NCBI RefSeq assembly: GCF_000168975.1
Contig: NZ_AAUW01000025.1
Coordinates: 40,658-104,657 of the forward strand
DNA length: 64,000 bases
Direction of reading: 5' to 3'
DNA from: Roseibium aggregatum IAM 12614
GTDB lineage: Bacteria; Pseudomonadota; Alphaproteobacteria; Rhizobiales; Stappiaceae
The position numbers and the translations under genes are program-made. Position 1 is the first letter of the stretch; each line of letters starts with the position of its first letter. The notes under the pieces are model-generated. The model saw only the letters and a list, made by a program, of their open reading frames with translations. It was not told the DNA's origin and ran no database searches. Below, piece after piece: positions 7,986 to 16,891 of this stretch.

Positions 7986-8942
7986 TCATGCCAGTACCGT
8001 TTCACCGGTGATCGCGCGCAGAACTTCCCGTGCCACAATCCGGGCGACGGGCGTCAGAACCTGTCCTTTCCGGGTCAGGAAGGAATAGGTCTCGACCGAC
8101 AGCGTTAGCTCGCTCTCCAGGGCGGTGATGGTGCCCGGGCTTCCGTCTGCATTTTCGGCAAAGCTGGAAGCGACAGACTGGGCAACGGCCGCGATCGAGT
8201 TGGTGCGCTGTACGGTGGCAATCGTAAACAGGAACGAAGAGGTTGTCAGAACCTTGGTGGGCAGGCCCAGTCCCTTGTCCCGCAGCGCCTGTTCGGTCGT
8301 CGTGCGAATTGGAGCGCCAACCGGTGGCAGCACCCAGTCGAAGCCGAGCAGGGCGTCCGCGGGAATGGGCGCGGGAACGCGCGTCAGCGGATGATCCGTC
8401 CGGGCGACAAGGCAGGCAGGCTCGCGCAGGAGAGGGCGTTCCTCAAACAGCTCTGGGTCCTCGTCCACCGGTACGCGGCTGAGGGAAAAGTCGAGGCGGC
8501 CATCTTCGAGCATCGGCGCCAGATCGAGACTGGGGCCGACTTCCACCGATATGGAGATATCCGGGTAGCTGAGGCGGACATGCCGAATCGCGGGCAGGAC
8601 ATATTCGATTGCCGGGCCGGTGACCGAGCCGATGCTGACGTGTCCGCTCTGGCCGGACTTGTGCTGCTCGATATCGCGTCCTGCATCGGCAAATTCCTGC
8701 AGGATGCGCACGCAGCGTTCGGCCAGTTTGTAGCCGATGTCGGTCAACTCGATTCCACGGCCCGACCGCACGTAGATCTCGGCCTCCGCAACCCGCTCGA
8801 CTTCGGAAATGAGGCGCGACGCGGCCGGTTGCGACATGCCCAAAGCGTTGGCTGCATCGGTGAGGCGTGAGTGCTTTGCAAGCTCTGCGAGCAAACGCAG
8901 GTGGGAGATTTTCATTCCCCGCCGTAGCAAGTCGAGGCTCAT
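7986..8942 (-). CDS. gbpR: LysR family regulator, GbpR-like (sugar-responsive)
   Basis: The 318-residue protein has an N-terminal winged helix (HLRLLAELAKHSRLTDAANALGMSQPAASRLISEVE, about 15-50) and a LysR effector-binding domain from about 95. It is divergent from chvE with 156 bases between starts, the arrangement of gbpR and chvE in Agrobacterium, where GbpR activates chvE in response to L-arabinose, D-galactose and related sugars. By position and family this is the same regulator; the ligand is inferred. Two overlapping dyads in the intergenic region are its likely binding site. Confidence 0.82.
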   Translation of the reverse strand: MSLDLLRRGMKISHLRLLAELAKHSRLTDAANALGMSQPAASRLISEVERVAEAEIYVRSGRGIELTDIGYKLAERCVRILQEFADAGRDIEQHKSGQSGHVSIGSVTGPAIEYVLPAIRHVRLSYPDISISVEVGPSLDLAPMLEDGRLDFSLSRVPVDEDPELFEERPLLREPACLVARTDHPLTRVPAPIPADALLGFDWVLPPVGAPIRTTTEQALRDKGLGLPTKVLTTSSFLFTIATVQRTNSIAAVAQSVASSFAENADGSPGTITALESELTLSVETYSFLTRKGQVLTPVARIVAREVLRAITGETVLA

Positions 8943-8960
8943 GGCCGATTCCCATCATTT

Positions 8961-8982
8961 CATATCAATTACGATATGTAAT
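8961..8982. promoter_or_regulatory. LysR-type operator between gbpR and chvE
   Basis: ATTAC-GATAT-GTAAT (8968-8982) is a perfect dyad with the T-N11-A spacing typical of LysR regulators. It overlaps a second perfect dyad, CATATC-AATTAC-GATATG (8961-8978). The site lies 19 bases upstream of the gbpR start and 116 upstream of chvE, suited to activating chvE and repressing gbpR. Confidence 0.7.
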
Positions 8983-9098
8983 GATAATGAATAATAATTT
9001 GACCGTCATGTTGGTTTTCCATTTTGTACTCCCCGGCATCAACCCGTGAATGCCTGTGACTGAATAGGGCCGGCTGGGATCCGGTCCGGGAGGACGAT

Positions 9099-10178
9099 AT
9101 GAAATTTGTTTCAAAGGCGCTCGTCGCAGTAGCGGCGGCAGCAACCCTTATGTCCGGCGTCGCGCTGTCCGGCGCGGCAATGGCCCAGGACAAAGGCTCC
9201 ATCGGCATCGCTATGCCGACGAAATCCTCGGCGCGCTGGATCTCCGACGGCAATTCCATGGTCGAGCAGTTCACTGCAGCCGGCTATGACGCAGATCTGC
9301 AATATGCCGAAGACGACATTCCGAACCAGCTCGCCCAGATCGAGAACATGATCACCAAGGGTGTGGACGTACTGGTCATCGCCGCGATCGACGGCACCAC
9401 GCTTTCCAACGCTCTTGAAAATGCCGCAGCTTCCGGCATCAAGGTCATCGCGTATGACCGCCTGATCCGCGACAGCGGCGACGTCGACTATTACGCCACC
9501 TTCGACAACTTCAAGGTCGGCGTGCAACAGGCAACGTCGCTTGTGAATGGTCTGAAGGAGCGCTTCGGTGACGGCCCTTACAACGTCGAACTTTTCGGCG
9601 GATCTCCGGACGATAACAACGCCTACTTCTTCTACAATGGCGCAATGTCCGTTCTGCAGCCGCTGATCGACGACGGCACCATCGTCATCCAGTCCGGCCA
9701 GATGGGCATGGATACGGTCGGTACGCTTCGTTGGGACGGCGCTGTCGCACAGTCACGCATGGATAACCTCCTGTCCGCTCACTACACCGACAAGCAGCTC
9801 CATGGTGCGCTGAGCCCCTATGACGGCCTGTCCATCGGCATCCTGTCTTCTCTCAAAGGGGTCGGTTACGGCTCCGGCGATCTGAAGATGCCGATTGTCA
9901 CCGGTCAGGACGCCGAAGTCCCGTCCGTGAAGTCGATCCTGGCTGGCGAGCAATACTCGACCGTTTTCAAGGATACCCGCGAACTGGCCCGCGTCACCGT
10001 CGGCATGGTTGACGCGCTTCTGGGCGGCAGCGAGCCGGAAATCAACGACACCACCACCTACGACAACGGTGTGAAGGTCGTTCCCTCCTACCTATTGGAG
10101 CCGGTGTCCGTCGACGCCAGCAACTGGGAAGAAGTGCTGATCGGCAGCGGTTACTACACCGAAGACCAGGTCAAGTAA
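9099..10178 (+). CDS. chvE: ChvE-type periplasmic multiple-sugar-binding protein
   Basis: A 359-residue type-I periplasmic binding protein with signal peptide (MKFVSKALVAVAAAATLMSG, cleavage after AMA). The mature protein opens GSIGIAMPTKSSARWISDGNSM, and contains KGVDVLVIAAIDGTTLSNALENA, IAYDRLI and VTGQDAEVPSVKSI, matching ChvE/XylF-type receptors. In Agrobacterium ChvE binds arabinose, galactose, glucose, xylose and others, feeding GguAB. GGGAGGACGAT precedes ATG 9099. A 249-base structured spacer separates it from gguA. Confidence 0.93.
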   Translation: MKFVSKALVAVAAAATLMSGVALSGAAMAQDKGSIGIAMPTKSSARWISDGNSMVEQFTAAGYDADLQYAEDDIPNQLAQIENMITKGVDVLVIAAIDGTTLSNALENAAASGIKVIAYDRLIRDSGDVDYYATFDNFKVGVQQATSLVNGLKERFGDGPYNVELFGGSPDDNNAYFFYNGAMSVLQPLIDDGTIVIQSGQMGMDTVGTLRWDGAVAQSRMDNLLSAHYTDKQLHGALSPYDGLSIGILSSLKGVGYGSGDLKMPIVTGQDAEVPSVKSILAGEQYSTVFKDTRELARVTVGMVDALLGGSEPEINDTTTYDNGVKVVPSYLLEPVSVDASNWEEVLIGSGYYTEDQVK

Positions 10179-10191
10179 CACCCATAACGGC

Positions 10192-10290
10192 CTGGAGCAT
10201 CCCGCATTCAAGTGAACGCACGGAAGATGCTCCAGCCCTTCAACAAGGGTCAACTTGCGGAGGCTTGATCCAGAGCGATTGAGCCTCCGC
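10192..10290 (+). promoter_or_regulatory. two tandem hairpins downstream of chvE
   Basis: Hairpin one pairs CTGGAGCATC (10192-10201) with GATGCTCCAG (10226-10235); an inner CCG/CGG can extend it. Hairpin two pairs GCGGAGGCT (10257-10265) with AGCCTCCGC (10282-10290). Neither has a T-run. Such structures after a binding-protein gene usually protect its mRNA or attenuate the downstream permease genes. Confidence 0.6.
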
Positions 10291-10307
10291 TGATCCGGCA
10301 GCACTTA

Positions 10308-10396
10308 CCGCCCATCGACACGAACATTCCGTTCTTCCCGGCAGTCTGGGAAGCGCGGAACGGACCCGGACCCTGATTGTCCGGCGCGATGGGCGG
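10308..10396 (+). ncRNA. predicted three-way-junction RNA in the chvE-gguA leader
   Basis: An outer helix joins CCGCCCATCG (10308-10317) to CGATGGGCGG (10387-10396), ten perfect pairs. It encloses a second helix, TCCGTTC (10328-10334) with GAACGGA (10358-10364), extended by TTCCC/GGGAA, and a third, CCGGAC (10366-10371) with GTCCGG (10379-10384). The fold is compact and ends 31 bases before the gguA start. It could be a cis-regulatory RNA or an mRNA-stability element. Only pairing by eye supports it, and GC-rich DNA forms hairpins readily. Confidence 0.4.
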
Positions 10397-10427
10397 CTCT
10401 TTCCTCGGAATTCGGAGAACGGGGTCG

Positions 10428-11942
10428 ATGGCACTCCTTTCCATGCAGAACATCAGCAAGACCTTTCCCGGCGTGAAGGCGCTGGACCGGGTCAATCTGG
10501 ATGTCCAGAAAGGCGAAATTCACGCAGTCGTCGGCGAGAATGGCGCAGGCAAATCCACGCTGATGAAGGTTCTGTCCGGCGTCTATCCGCACGGACAATA
10601 TGACGGCGAGATCGTTTTCGAAGGTGAACCGGCCCGGTTCTCCGGCATCTCGGACAGTGAAAAGCAGGGCATCATCATCATTCACCAGGAACTTGCCCTG
10701 GTGCCGCAGCTTTCGATCGCGGAAAACATCTTCCTGGGCAACGAATGTGCCCGCAAGGGCGTGATCGACTGGCGCAAGACCAACCAGCGGACGGAAGAAC
10801 TGCTTGCGAAGGTCGGTCTTTCGGAGCCGCCGACGACCAAGGTCGATTCCATCGGTGTCGGCAAGCAACAGCTTGTCGAGATCGCCAAGGCGCTGTCCAA
10901 GGACGTGAAGCTGCTGATCCTGGACGAGCCGACCGCGGCGCTGCAGGAAAACGACAGTCGGAAGCTGCTGGACCTGATGCTGGAGCTCAAGGCGCAAGGT
11001 GTCACCAGCATCATCATCTCGCACAAGCTCAACGAAGTCCGCTATGTCGCGGACAGCGTGACCGTGATCCGGGACGGCATGACCGTTTCGAAGCTCGACG
11101 CCAAGGCCGGGCTCAGCGAGGACGAAATCGTCCGCGACATGGTCGGCCGGGACATGACCCACCGGTTCCCGGAGCACAGCCGGACACCGGGCGATGTCCT
11201 GATGGAAGTTGCCGACTGGAGCGTCTGGCATCCCGAACATTCCGAACGGCGGGTGATCAAGAACGCCTCCTTCAATGTCCGGGCTGGAGAAGTCGTCGGC
11301 ATCGCCGGGCTGATGGGCTCCGGGCGGACCGAGCTGGCCATGTCCATCTTTGGCCGCTCCTACGGCCGCAACATCACCGGTTCGGTCAAGCTCAAGGGGC
11401 AGCCGATCGACGTCAGCACCGTGGACCGGGCGATTTCGGCCGGCATTTCCTACGTCACCGAGGATCGCAAGGCCCTGGGTCTGGTGCTGGACGAGACGAT
11501 CCGTTTCAACACGACGCTGGCCAACCTGGACGGCGTTTCCTCCGGTCCCATTCTCAAGCGCAACGAGGAAACCCGTGTTGCCGAAAGATACCGGGAAGCG
11601 CTGGCGATCCGCACGCCGTCGGTGTTCCAGAAAACGGTCAACCTGTCCGGTGGCAATCAGCAGAAGGTGGTGCTGGCCAAATGGCTGTTCACCGCTCCCG
11701 AAGTGCTGATCCTGGACGAGCCGACCCGCGGTATCGACGTCGGTGCCAAATATGAAATCTACACCATCATCAACGACCTCGCCGCGCAGGGCAAAGGCGT
11801 TGTCATGATCTCGTCGGAAATGCCGGAACTGCTCGGCATGTGCGACCGGATCTACGTCATGAACGAAGGGGCTCTCGTTGGCGAACTTGCCGCCGGCGAT
11901 GCGAGCCAGGAGCGCATCATGTCGCTCATTGTCAACGAGTGA
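10428..11942 (+). CDS. gguA: sugar ABC transporter ATP-binding protein (tandem ATPase)
   Basis: The 504-residue protein has two fused ABC ATPase domains, as in MglA/XylG. Domain one (about 1-240) has Walker A GENGAGKST, a signature-like SIGVGKQQLVEIAKAL and Walker B LLILDEPTAAL. Domain two (about 255-500) has the usual degenerate Walker A GLMGSGRTE, signature LSGGNQQKVVLAKWL and Walker B VLILDEPTRGIDVG. It energises import of the sugars bound by ChvE. ATG 10428 is chosen because CGGAGAACGGGG lies upstream and MALLSMQNISKTFPGVKAL is the usual start; the frame is open to a TTG at 10377. Confidence 0.94.
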   Translation: MALLSMQNISKTFPGVKALDRVNLDVQKGEIHAVVGENGAGKSTLMKVLSGVYPHGQYDGEIVFEGEPARFSGISDSEKQGIIIIHQELALVPQLSIAENIFLGNECARKGVIDWRKTNQRTEELLAKVGLSEPPTTKVDSIGVGKQQLVEIAKALSKDVKLLILDEPTAALQENDSRKLLDLMLELKAQGVTSIIISHKLNEVRYVADSVTVIRDGMTVSKLDAKAGLSEDEIVRDMVGRDMTHRFPEHSRTPGDVLMEVADWSVWHPEHSERRVIKNASFNVRAGEVVGIAGLMGSGRTELAMSIFGRSYGRNITGSVKLKGQPIDVSTVDRAISAGISYVTEDRKALGLVLDETIRFNTTLANLDGVSSGPILKRNEETRVAERYREALAIRTPSVFQKTVNLSGGNQQKVVLAKWLFTAPEVLILDEPTRGIDVGAKYEIYTIINDLAAQGKGVVMISSEMPELLGMCDRIYVMNEGALVGELAAGDASQERIMSLIVNE

Positions 11943-11953
11943 GAGAAGAACCC

Positions 11954-13195
11954 ATGGAACTGGCTGACGACACCAATGCGACGCCGGTCGTGAAGACCAA
12001 GGGCATCGGCGAGTATATCTCCTCGCATTTGCGGCAATACGGTCTGTTGTTCGCGCTGATCGCGGTGATGGCCTTCTTCGAGGTCGTAACCGATGGCACG
12101 CTGCTGCGTGCGGTGAACATCACCAACCTGCTGCTGCAGAACTCCTACATCATCATCATGGCGCTCGGCATGCTGATCGTCATCGTCTCGGGCAACATCG
12201 ACCTCTCGGTCGGCTCGGTGATGGGTTTCATCGGCGCGCTTGCCGCCGTCATGATCGTCAATTACGACCAGTCGCCCTATCTGACGATGATCGTGTGCCT
12301 CGCCATCGGCGGGCTGATCGGTGCGGCCCAGGGGTATTGGGTCGCCTACTGGAAGATCCCGTCCTTCATCGTGACGCTGGCCGGCATGCTTGTCTTCCGC
12401 GGCCTGTCGCTCTGGCTGCTGGAAGGTCAGTCGGTCGGCCCGTTTCCGAAGGAATTCCAGATCATCGCCACCGGTTTCGTGCCGGATCTTTTCCCGGCGG
12501 GCATAGGGGCCGCGCTGGCGGATCTCTTCGGGGCCCGCAAGGTCAACGTCCTGGCGCTTGCAACCGGTATCGCCGCCGCGGCCCTGGTGGTGTGGATCGG
12601 GCTGCGCCAGCGGGCCCAGAACAAGGCCTATGGCATCGAGGACGAGCCCACCAGCTTCTTCGTCGTCCGCAACGTGATCATCGCCGCCGCACTGATTTTC
12701 GTGATGTTCAAACTGTCCCTGTTCCGGGGCCTGCCGAACGTCTTGATCACCATGGGCATCCTGACGATCATCTATGCCTTCATCACCGAAACCACCACGG
12801 TCGGCCGGCGGATCTACGCCCTCGGCGGCAACCAGAAGGCTGCCAAACTGTCCGGGATCAAGACCGAACGGCTGACCTTCCTGGCATTCACGAACATGGG
12901 TGTGCTGGCTGCCGCAGCGGGTCTTGTCTTTGCCGCACGGCTCAACACCGCAACACCCAAGGCGGGCTTTGCGCTGGAACTGGATGTGATCGCGGCCGTC
13001 TTCATCGGCGGGGCGTCCATGTCCGGCGGGGTCGGCACCATCATCGGCGCGGTCGTCGGCGCATTCCTCATGGGCGTGCTCAACAACGGCATGTCGATCA
13101 TGGGCATCGGTATCGACTACCAGCAGATGATCAAGGGCCTCGTGCTGCTCGCAGCCGTCATTTTCGATGTCTACAACAAGAACAAGCAGGGGTAA
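11954..13195 (+). CDS. gguB: sugar ABC transporter permease
   Basis: This is a 413-residue membrane protein of the branched-chain/ribose permease family (XylH-like, longer than RbsC). It has about ten or more hydrophobic segments and the typical motif SGNIDLSVGSVMGFIGALAA near residue 80, plus ALGGNQKAAKLSGIKTERL and ELDVIAAVFIGGASMSGGVGT toward the C-terminus. It forms the channel for the ChvE/GguA importer. ATG 11954 follows the gguA stop by 11 bases with GAGAAGAA upstream. Confidence 0.93.
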   Translation: MELADDTNATPVVKTKGIGEYISSHLRQYGLLFALIAVMAFFEVVTDGTLLRAVNITNLLLQNSYIIIMALGMLIVIVSGNIDLSVGSVMGFIGALAAVMIVNYDQSPYLTMIVCLAIGGLIGAAQGYWVAYWKIPSFIVTLAGMLVFRGLSLWLLEGQSVGPFPKEFQIIATGFVPDLFPAGIGAALADLFGARKVNVLALATGIAAAALVVWIGLRQRAQNKAYGIEDEPTSFFVVRNVIIAAALIFVMFKLSLFRGLPNVLITMGILTIIYAFITETTTVGRRIYALGGNQKAAKLSGIKTERLTFLAFTNMGVLAAAAGLVFAARLNTATPKAGFALELDVIAAVFIGGASMSGGVGTIIGAVVGAFLMGVLNNGMSIMGIGIDYQQMIKGLVLLAAVIFDVYNKNKQG

Positions 13196-13199
13196 CTCT

Positions 13200-14195
13200 A
13201 TGCTGATTTCCCAGATCCTGGACGATGCCGGCAATCGGGCCGTGGTCGTTCGCAATGGCAGCGAAGCCTCTGTCCTGAAGGGCGTTGCCTCCACCTACGA
13301 ACTCGTTCAGGAGGCCATCGGAAAGGGCCAGAGCCTGACCGAATGCATCCGTGGTCATGAACTTGGCGTGGCCGTCGATCTGGAGCAGCTTGCTTCAAAG
13401 GGCCGCTTGCTGCTGCCGATCGACCACCCGGACGCTGCCCACATGCATTTGACCGGCACGGGGCTGACCCATCTCGGGTCTGCCGCGACCCGCGATGCCA
13501 TGCATGCCAAGGCCAAGAACGACGAAGCCAGCATGACCGACAGCATGAAGATGTTCCAGCTCGGTCTGGAGGGCGGGCGCCCGGAGGCTGGGCAAGTCGG
13601 TGTTCAGCCGGAGTGGTTCTACAAGGGCAACGGGTCTTGCGCCGTCGCGCCGGGCGGGGATCTTGTCAGCCCCGGCTTCTGTGAGGATGGCGGCGAAGAG
13701 CCGGAAGTTGCCGGCATCTATGTGATCGCGGATGACGGAACGCCGTTCCGTGTCGGCTTCGCGCTCGCCAACGAGTTTTCCGATCACGTGATGGAACGCC
13801 AGAACTATCTCTATCTGGCGCATTCCAAGCTGCGTCCGGCTTCCTTCGGGCCGGAACTCCTGGTAGGTCCGCTTCCGGAGAAGGTCGAGGGCACCAGCCG
13901 CATCTACCGCGATGGTGCCGTGCTGTGGGAAAAGCCGTTCCTGTCGGGTGAAGCCAACATGTCCCACACGCTGGCGAACCTGGAGCACCATCATTTCAAA
14001 TATGACGTCTTCCGCCAGCCAGGCGATCTGCATGTGCACATGTTCGGCACGGCAACGCTTTCCTTTGCCGATGGCATTGCCTGCCGGGAAGGGGATGAGG
14101 TGGAGATTTCCGCGCCGGGCTTCGGCGTCCCCCTGAAAAACCGCTTGGCCTTCAAGGCTGCGGACGCTGGGGCTGCTCAAGTGAAGGTTCTTTAG
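13200..14195 (+). CDS. gguC: GguC / AraD1 family protein (fumarylacetoacetase superfamily)
   Basis: The 331-residue product is a GguC/AraD1-type member of the fumarylacetoacetate hydrolase superfamily. Family-like stretches include PEWFYKGNGSCAVAPGGDL, GEEPEVAGIYVIADDG, FRVGFALANEFSDHVME and LHVHMFGTATLSFADG; the EPE and D/E side chains in these areas are the expected metal ligands. It lies between the importer and L-arabonate dehydratase, so it probably handles 2-keto-3-deoxy-L-arabonate, filling the dehydratase step done by a DHDPS-type enzyme elsewhere. That reaction is inference. ATG 13200 begins five bases after gguB. Confidence 0.85.
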   Translation: MLISQILDDAGNRAVVVRNGSEASVLKGVASTYELVQEAIGKGQSLTECIRGHELGVAVDLEQLASKGRLLLPIDHPDAAHMHLTGTGLTHLGSAATRDAMHAKAKNDEASMTDSMKMFQLGLEGGRPEAGQVGVQPEWFYKGNGSCAVAPGGDLVSPGFCEDGGEEPEVAGIYVIADDGTPFRVGFALANEFSDHVMERQNYLYLAHSKLRPASFGPELLVGPLPEKVEGTSRIYRDGAVLWEKPFLSGEANMSHTLANLEHHHFKYDVFRQPGDLHVHMFGTATLSFADGIACREGDEVEISAPGFGVPLKNRLAFKAADAGAAQVKVL

Positions 14196-14198
14196 ATC

Positions 14199-15941
14199 AT
14201 GGCATTCAAACCGGCAAAGTGGCCGCGCAAGCTGCGGTCGACCGAATGGTTCGGCGGCACCAGCCGCGACCATATCTATCACCGCAGCTGGATGAAGAAC
14301 CAGGGACTGCCGGACGACCTCTTCGACGGCCGCCCGGTCATCGGCATCTGCAACACCTGGTCGCAGCTGACACCCTGCAACGCGCATCTGCGTGATCTGG
14401 CAGAGCGTGTCAAACACGGGATTTATGAGGCCGGCGGTTTCCCGGTCGAGTTCCCCGTGTTCTCGACGGGTGAAAGCACGCTGCGTCCGACGGCAATGAT
14501 GTTCCGCAACCTTGCCAGCATGGATGTGGAAGAAGCGATCCGCGGCACGCCGCTGGATGGCGTCGTCTTGCTTGTCGGCTGCGACAAGACCACGCCCTCT
14601 TTGCTGATGGGCGCGGCTTCCGTCGATATTCCGTCGATTGTCGTCACCGGCGGGCCGATGCTGAACGGCTGGTTCCAGGGCGAGCGCGTCGGGTCCGGCA
14701 CGCATCTTTGGAAATTCTCCGAGGCCGTGAAGGCGGGTGAGATGACCCAGGAGGAGTTTCTGGAGGCCGAGGCCGCCATGAGCCGGTCTCCCGGAAGCTG
14801 CAACACCATGGGCACCGCGTCCACCATGGCCTCGATGGCCGAAGCGCTGGGCATGGCCTTGTCCGGCAATGCCGCCATCCCGGCCGTCGACAGCCGTCGC
14901 CGGGTGATCGCGCATCTCTCCGGCCGTCGGATCGTTCAGATGGTCAAGGACGACCTGAAGCCGTCCGACATCCTGACCCGGGAAGCTTTCGAGAACGCGA
15001 TCCGCACCAATGGTGCCATCGGCGGGTCGACCAATGCGGTCATCCATCTGCTGGCGATCGCCGGCCGCGTCGGCATAGACCTCTCGCTTGATGATTGGGA
15101 CAAGGCCGGCCGGGATATTCCGACCATCGTCAACCTGATGCCGTCCGGCAAATACCTGATGGAAGAGTTCTTCTATGCGGGCGGCCTGCCGGTGGTGATC
15201 AAACGCCTCGGCGAGGCGGGCATGCTCAACAAGGATGCCATCACCGTTTCCGGCGAGACCATGTGGGATCAGGTCAAGGACGTGAAGAACTGGAATGAGG
15301 ATGTCATCCTGCCGGCGGAAAAGGCGCTGACCAGCCAGGGTGGCATTGCGGTGCTGAAGGGCAACCTGGCCCCCAATGGCGCCGTTCTGAAACCGTCTGC
15401 CGCGTCGCCGCATCTGATGCAGCACAAGGGCAGGGCAGTGGTCTTTGAGGATATCGACGACTACAAGGCCAAGATCAACGACGACGCCCTCGACATTGAC
15501 GAGACCTGCGTCATGGTGCTGAAGAACTGCGGCCCCAAAGGGTACCCGGGCATGTCGGAAGTCGGCAACATGGGGCTGCCGCCGAAGGTGCTGAAGAAGG
15601 GCATTACCGACATGGTCCGCATCTCCGATGCGCGCATGTCCGGCACGGCCTATGGTACTGTTGTTCTGCACACGTCTCCGGAAGCTGCTGCCGGCGGCCC
15701 GCTGGCGGTCGTGAAAAACGGCGACATGATCGAACTGGATGTTCCGAACCGGAAAATTCATCTGGATATCTCCGAAGAGGAACTCTCCGCACGGCTTGCA
15801 GACTGGAAACCGTCCCACCATGTTCCGGACAGTGGCTACGCGCGGTTGTTCCATGACCACGTCCAGGGTGCCGACACAGGCGCCGACTTCGACTTTCTGA
15901 AAGGCTGCCGCGGCTCGGCCGTGCCGAAGGATTCACATTGA
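14199..15941 (+). CDS. IlvD/Edd family dehydratase, probable L-arabonate dehydratase
   Basis: The 580-residue protein is a full-length iron-sulfur sugar-acid dehydratase: GICNTWSQLTPCNAHLRDLAERVK near the N-terminus, LVGCDKTTPSLLMGAAS (cluster cysteine), GSCNTMGTASTMASMAEALG (second cysteine), and KNCGPKGYPGMSE and RISDARMSGTAYGTVVLH at the C-terminus. Members near 580 residues with arabinose genes convert L-arabonate (or D-galactonate/D-fuconate) to the 2-keto-3-deoxy acid. The gene starts three bases after gguC and overlaps the next gene by one base (TGATG), so the enzymes are translated together. Confidence 0.9.
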   Translation: MAFKPAKWPRKLRSTEWFGGTSRDHIYHRSWMKNQGLPDDLFDGRPVIGICNTWSQLTPCNAHLRDLAERVKHGIYEAGGFPVEFPVFSTGESTLRPTAMMFRNLASMDVEEAIRGTPLDGVVLLVGCDKTTPSLLMGAASVDIPSIVVTGGPMLNGWFQGERVGSGTHLWKFSEAVKAGEMTQEEFLEAEAAMSRSPGSCNTMGTASTMASMAEALGMALSGNAAIPAVDSRRRVIAHLSGRRIVQMVKDDLKPSDILTREAFENAIRTNGAIGGSTNAVIHLLAIAGRVGIDLSLDDWDKAGRDIPTIVNLMPSGKYLMEEFFYAGGLPVVIKRLGEAGMLNKDAITVSGETMWDQVKDVKNWNEDVILPAEKALTSQGGIAVLKGNLAPNGAVLKPSAASPHLMQHKGRAVVFEDIDDYKAKINDDALDIDETCVMVLKNCGPKGYPGMSEVGNMGLPPKVLKKGITDMVRISDARMSGTAYGTVVLHTSPEAAAGGPLAVVKNGDMIELDVPNRKIHLDISEEELSARLADWKPSHHVPDSGYARLFHDHVQGADTGADFDFLKGCRGSAVPKDSH

Positions 15942-16864
15942 TGGCAGAAAAACTGGCGCTGGTGGGTATCGGCAAGATCGCCCGCGATCAGCATATTCCG
16001 GCAATTGCCGGCAATTCCGACTGGCAACTGGAAGCGGCGGTCAGCCGGCACGCCGGGGTCGATGGCATCGATCATTTCGAGACGATCGACGAATTGTTGG
16101 AAAACCGGCCGGACATCACCACGGTGTCGCTGGCCATTCCGCCGCAACCGCGGTTCGAATATGCGGCCAAGGCTTTGAAAGCCGGCAAGCACGTGATGCT
16201 GGAAAAGCCGCCGGGCCAGAGCCTTGCGGAATGCTACGCACTGGAAGCTCTGGCAAAGGAGCACGGTGTGACGTTGTTCGCGACCTGGCACTCGCGCTAT
16301 GCCGACAGCGTGCCTGCGCTGAAGGCGTTTCTGGCCGAGCGCACGCTGAAACGGCTCAAGATCACCTGGAAGGAAGATGTTCGCCGCTGGCATCCCGGTC
16401 AGGAATGGATCTGGGAACCGGGCGGCATGGGCGTCTTCGATCCGGGCATCAACGCGTTGTCGATACTGACGGAAATTCTGCCTTACCCGGTTCACATCAC
16501 CGCGGCGACACTGGAGTTTCCGCAGAACCGGGCAACACCGATTGCCGCCGCGCTGACCTTTGCCGATCCGGCAGGTGCACAGATGTCTGCCGATTTCGAT
16601 TGGCGTCAGGAAGGACCCCAGACGTGGGACATCGACGTGGAAACCGACCGGGGCGCCGCAAAGCTGTCACTTGGCGGTGAGAGGCTGGAAATCGACGGTG
16701 AGCCCGTTATACAGGGGTCGAACCATGAATATGCCAACCTCTACGTCCGCATGGCGGATCTGGTGAAGTCAGGCGCGAGTGATGTCGATCTCTCGCCGAT
16801 GATCCATGTTTGCGACGCCTTCTCACTTGGGCGGCGCGTCATCACCGATCCGTTCGAATTTTAA
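15941..16864 (+). CDS. Gfo/Idh/MocA family L-arabinose / D-galactose 1-dehydrogenase
   Basis: The 307-residue enzyme has an N-terminal Rossmann motif (ALVGIGKIARDQHIPAI) and the Gfo/Idh catalytic EKPPG segment at about 85-90, with VRRWHPGQEWIWEPGGMGVFDPGINALS in the C-terminal domain. These blocks match, from memory, the NAD(P)-dependent L-arabinose 1-dehydrogenase of Azospirillum, which also oxidises D-galactose to the lactone. ATG 15941 overlaps the dehydratase stop. No lactonase gene lies nearby, so the lactone must open spontaneously or through an enzyme encoded elsewhere. Confidence 0.88.
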   Translation: MAEKLALVGIGKIARDQHIPAIAGNSDWQLEAAVSRHAGVDGIDHFETIDELLENRPDITTVSLAIPPQPRFEYAAKALKAGKHVMLEKPPGQSLAECYALEALAKEHGVTLFATWHSRYADSVPALKAFLAERTLKRLKITWKEDVRRWHPGQEWIWEPGGMGVFDPGINALSILTEILPYPVHITAATLEFPQNRATPIAAALTFADPAGAQMSADFDWRQEGPQTWDIDVETDRGAAKLSLGGERLEIDGEPVIQGSNHEYANLYVRMADLVKSGASDVDLSPMIHVCDAFSLGRRVITDPFEF

Positions 16865-16891
16865 TCCATCTTCAAAACCAGAAGGTTTGAC

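Noticed and set aside
11852..13294. 480-codon minus-strand frame opposite gguB
   Set aside because: Shadow of the permease gene; Asp/His/Arg-rich nonsense composition and no ribosome site.
13395..15860. Very long open frame (about 820 codons) on the minus strand opposite gguC and the dehydratase
   Set aside because: It mirrors codon positions of two clear plus-strand enzymes in GC-rich DNA, has His/Arg/Gly-heavy composition and shows no family motif.
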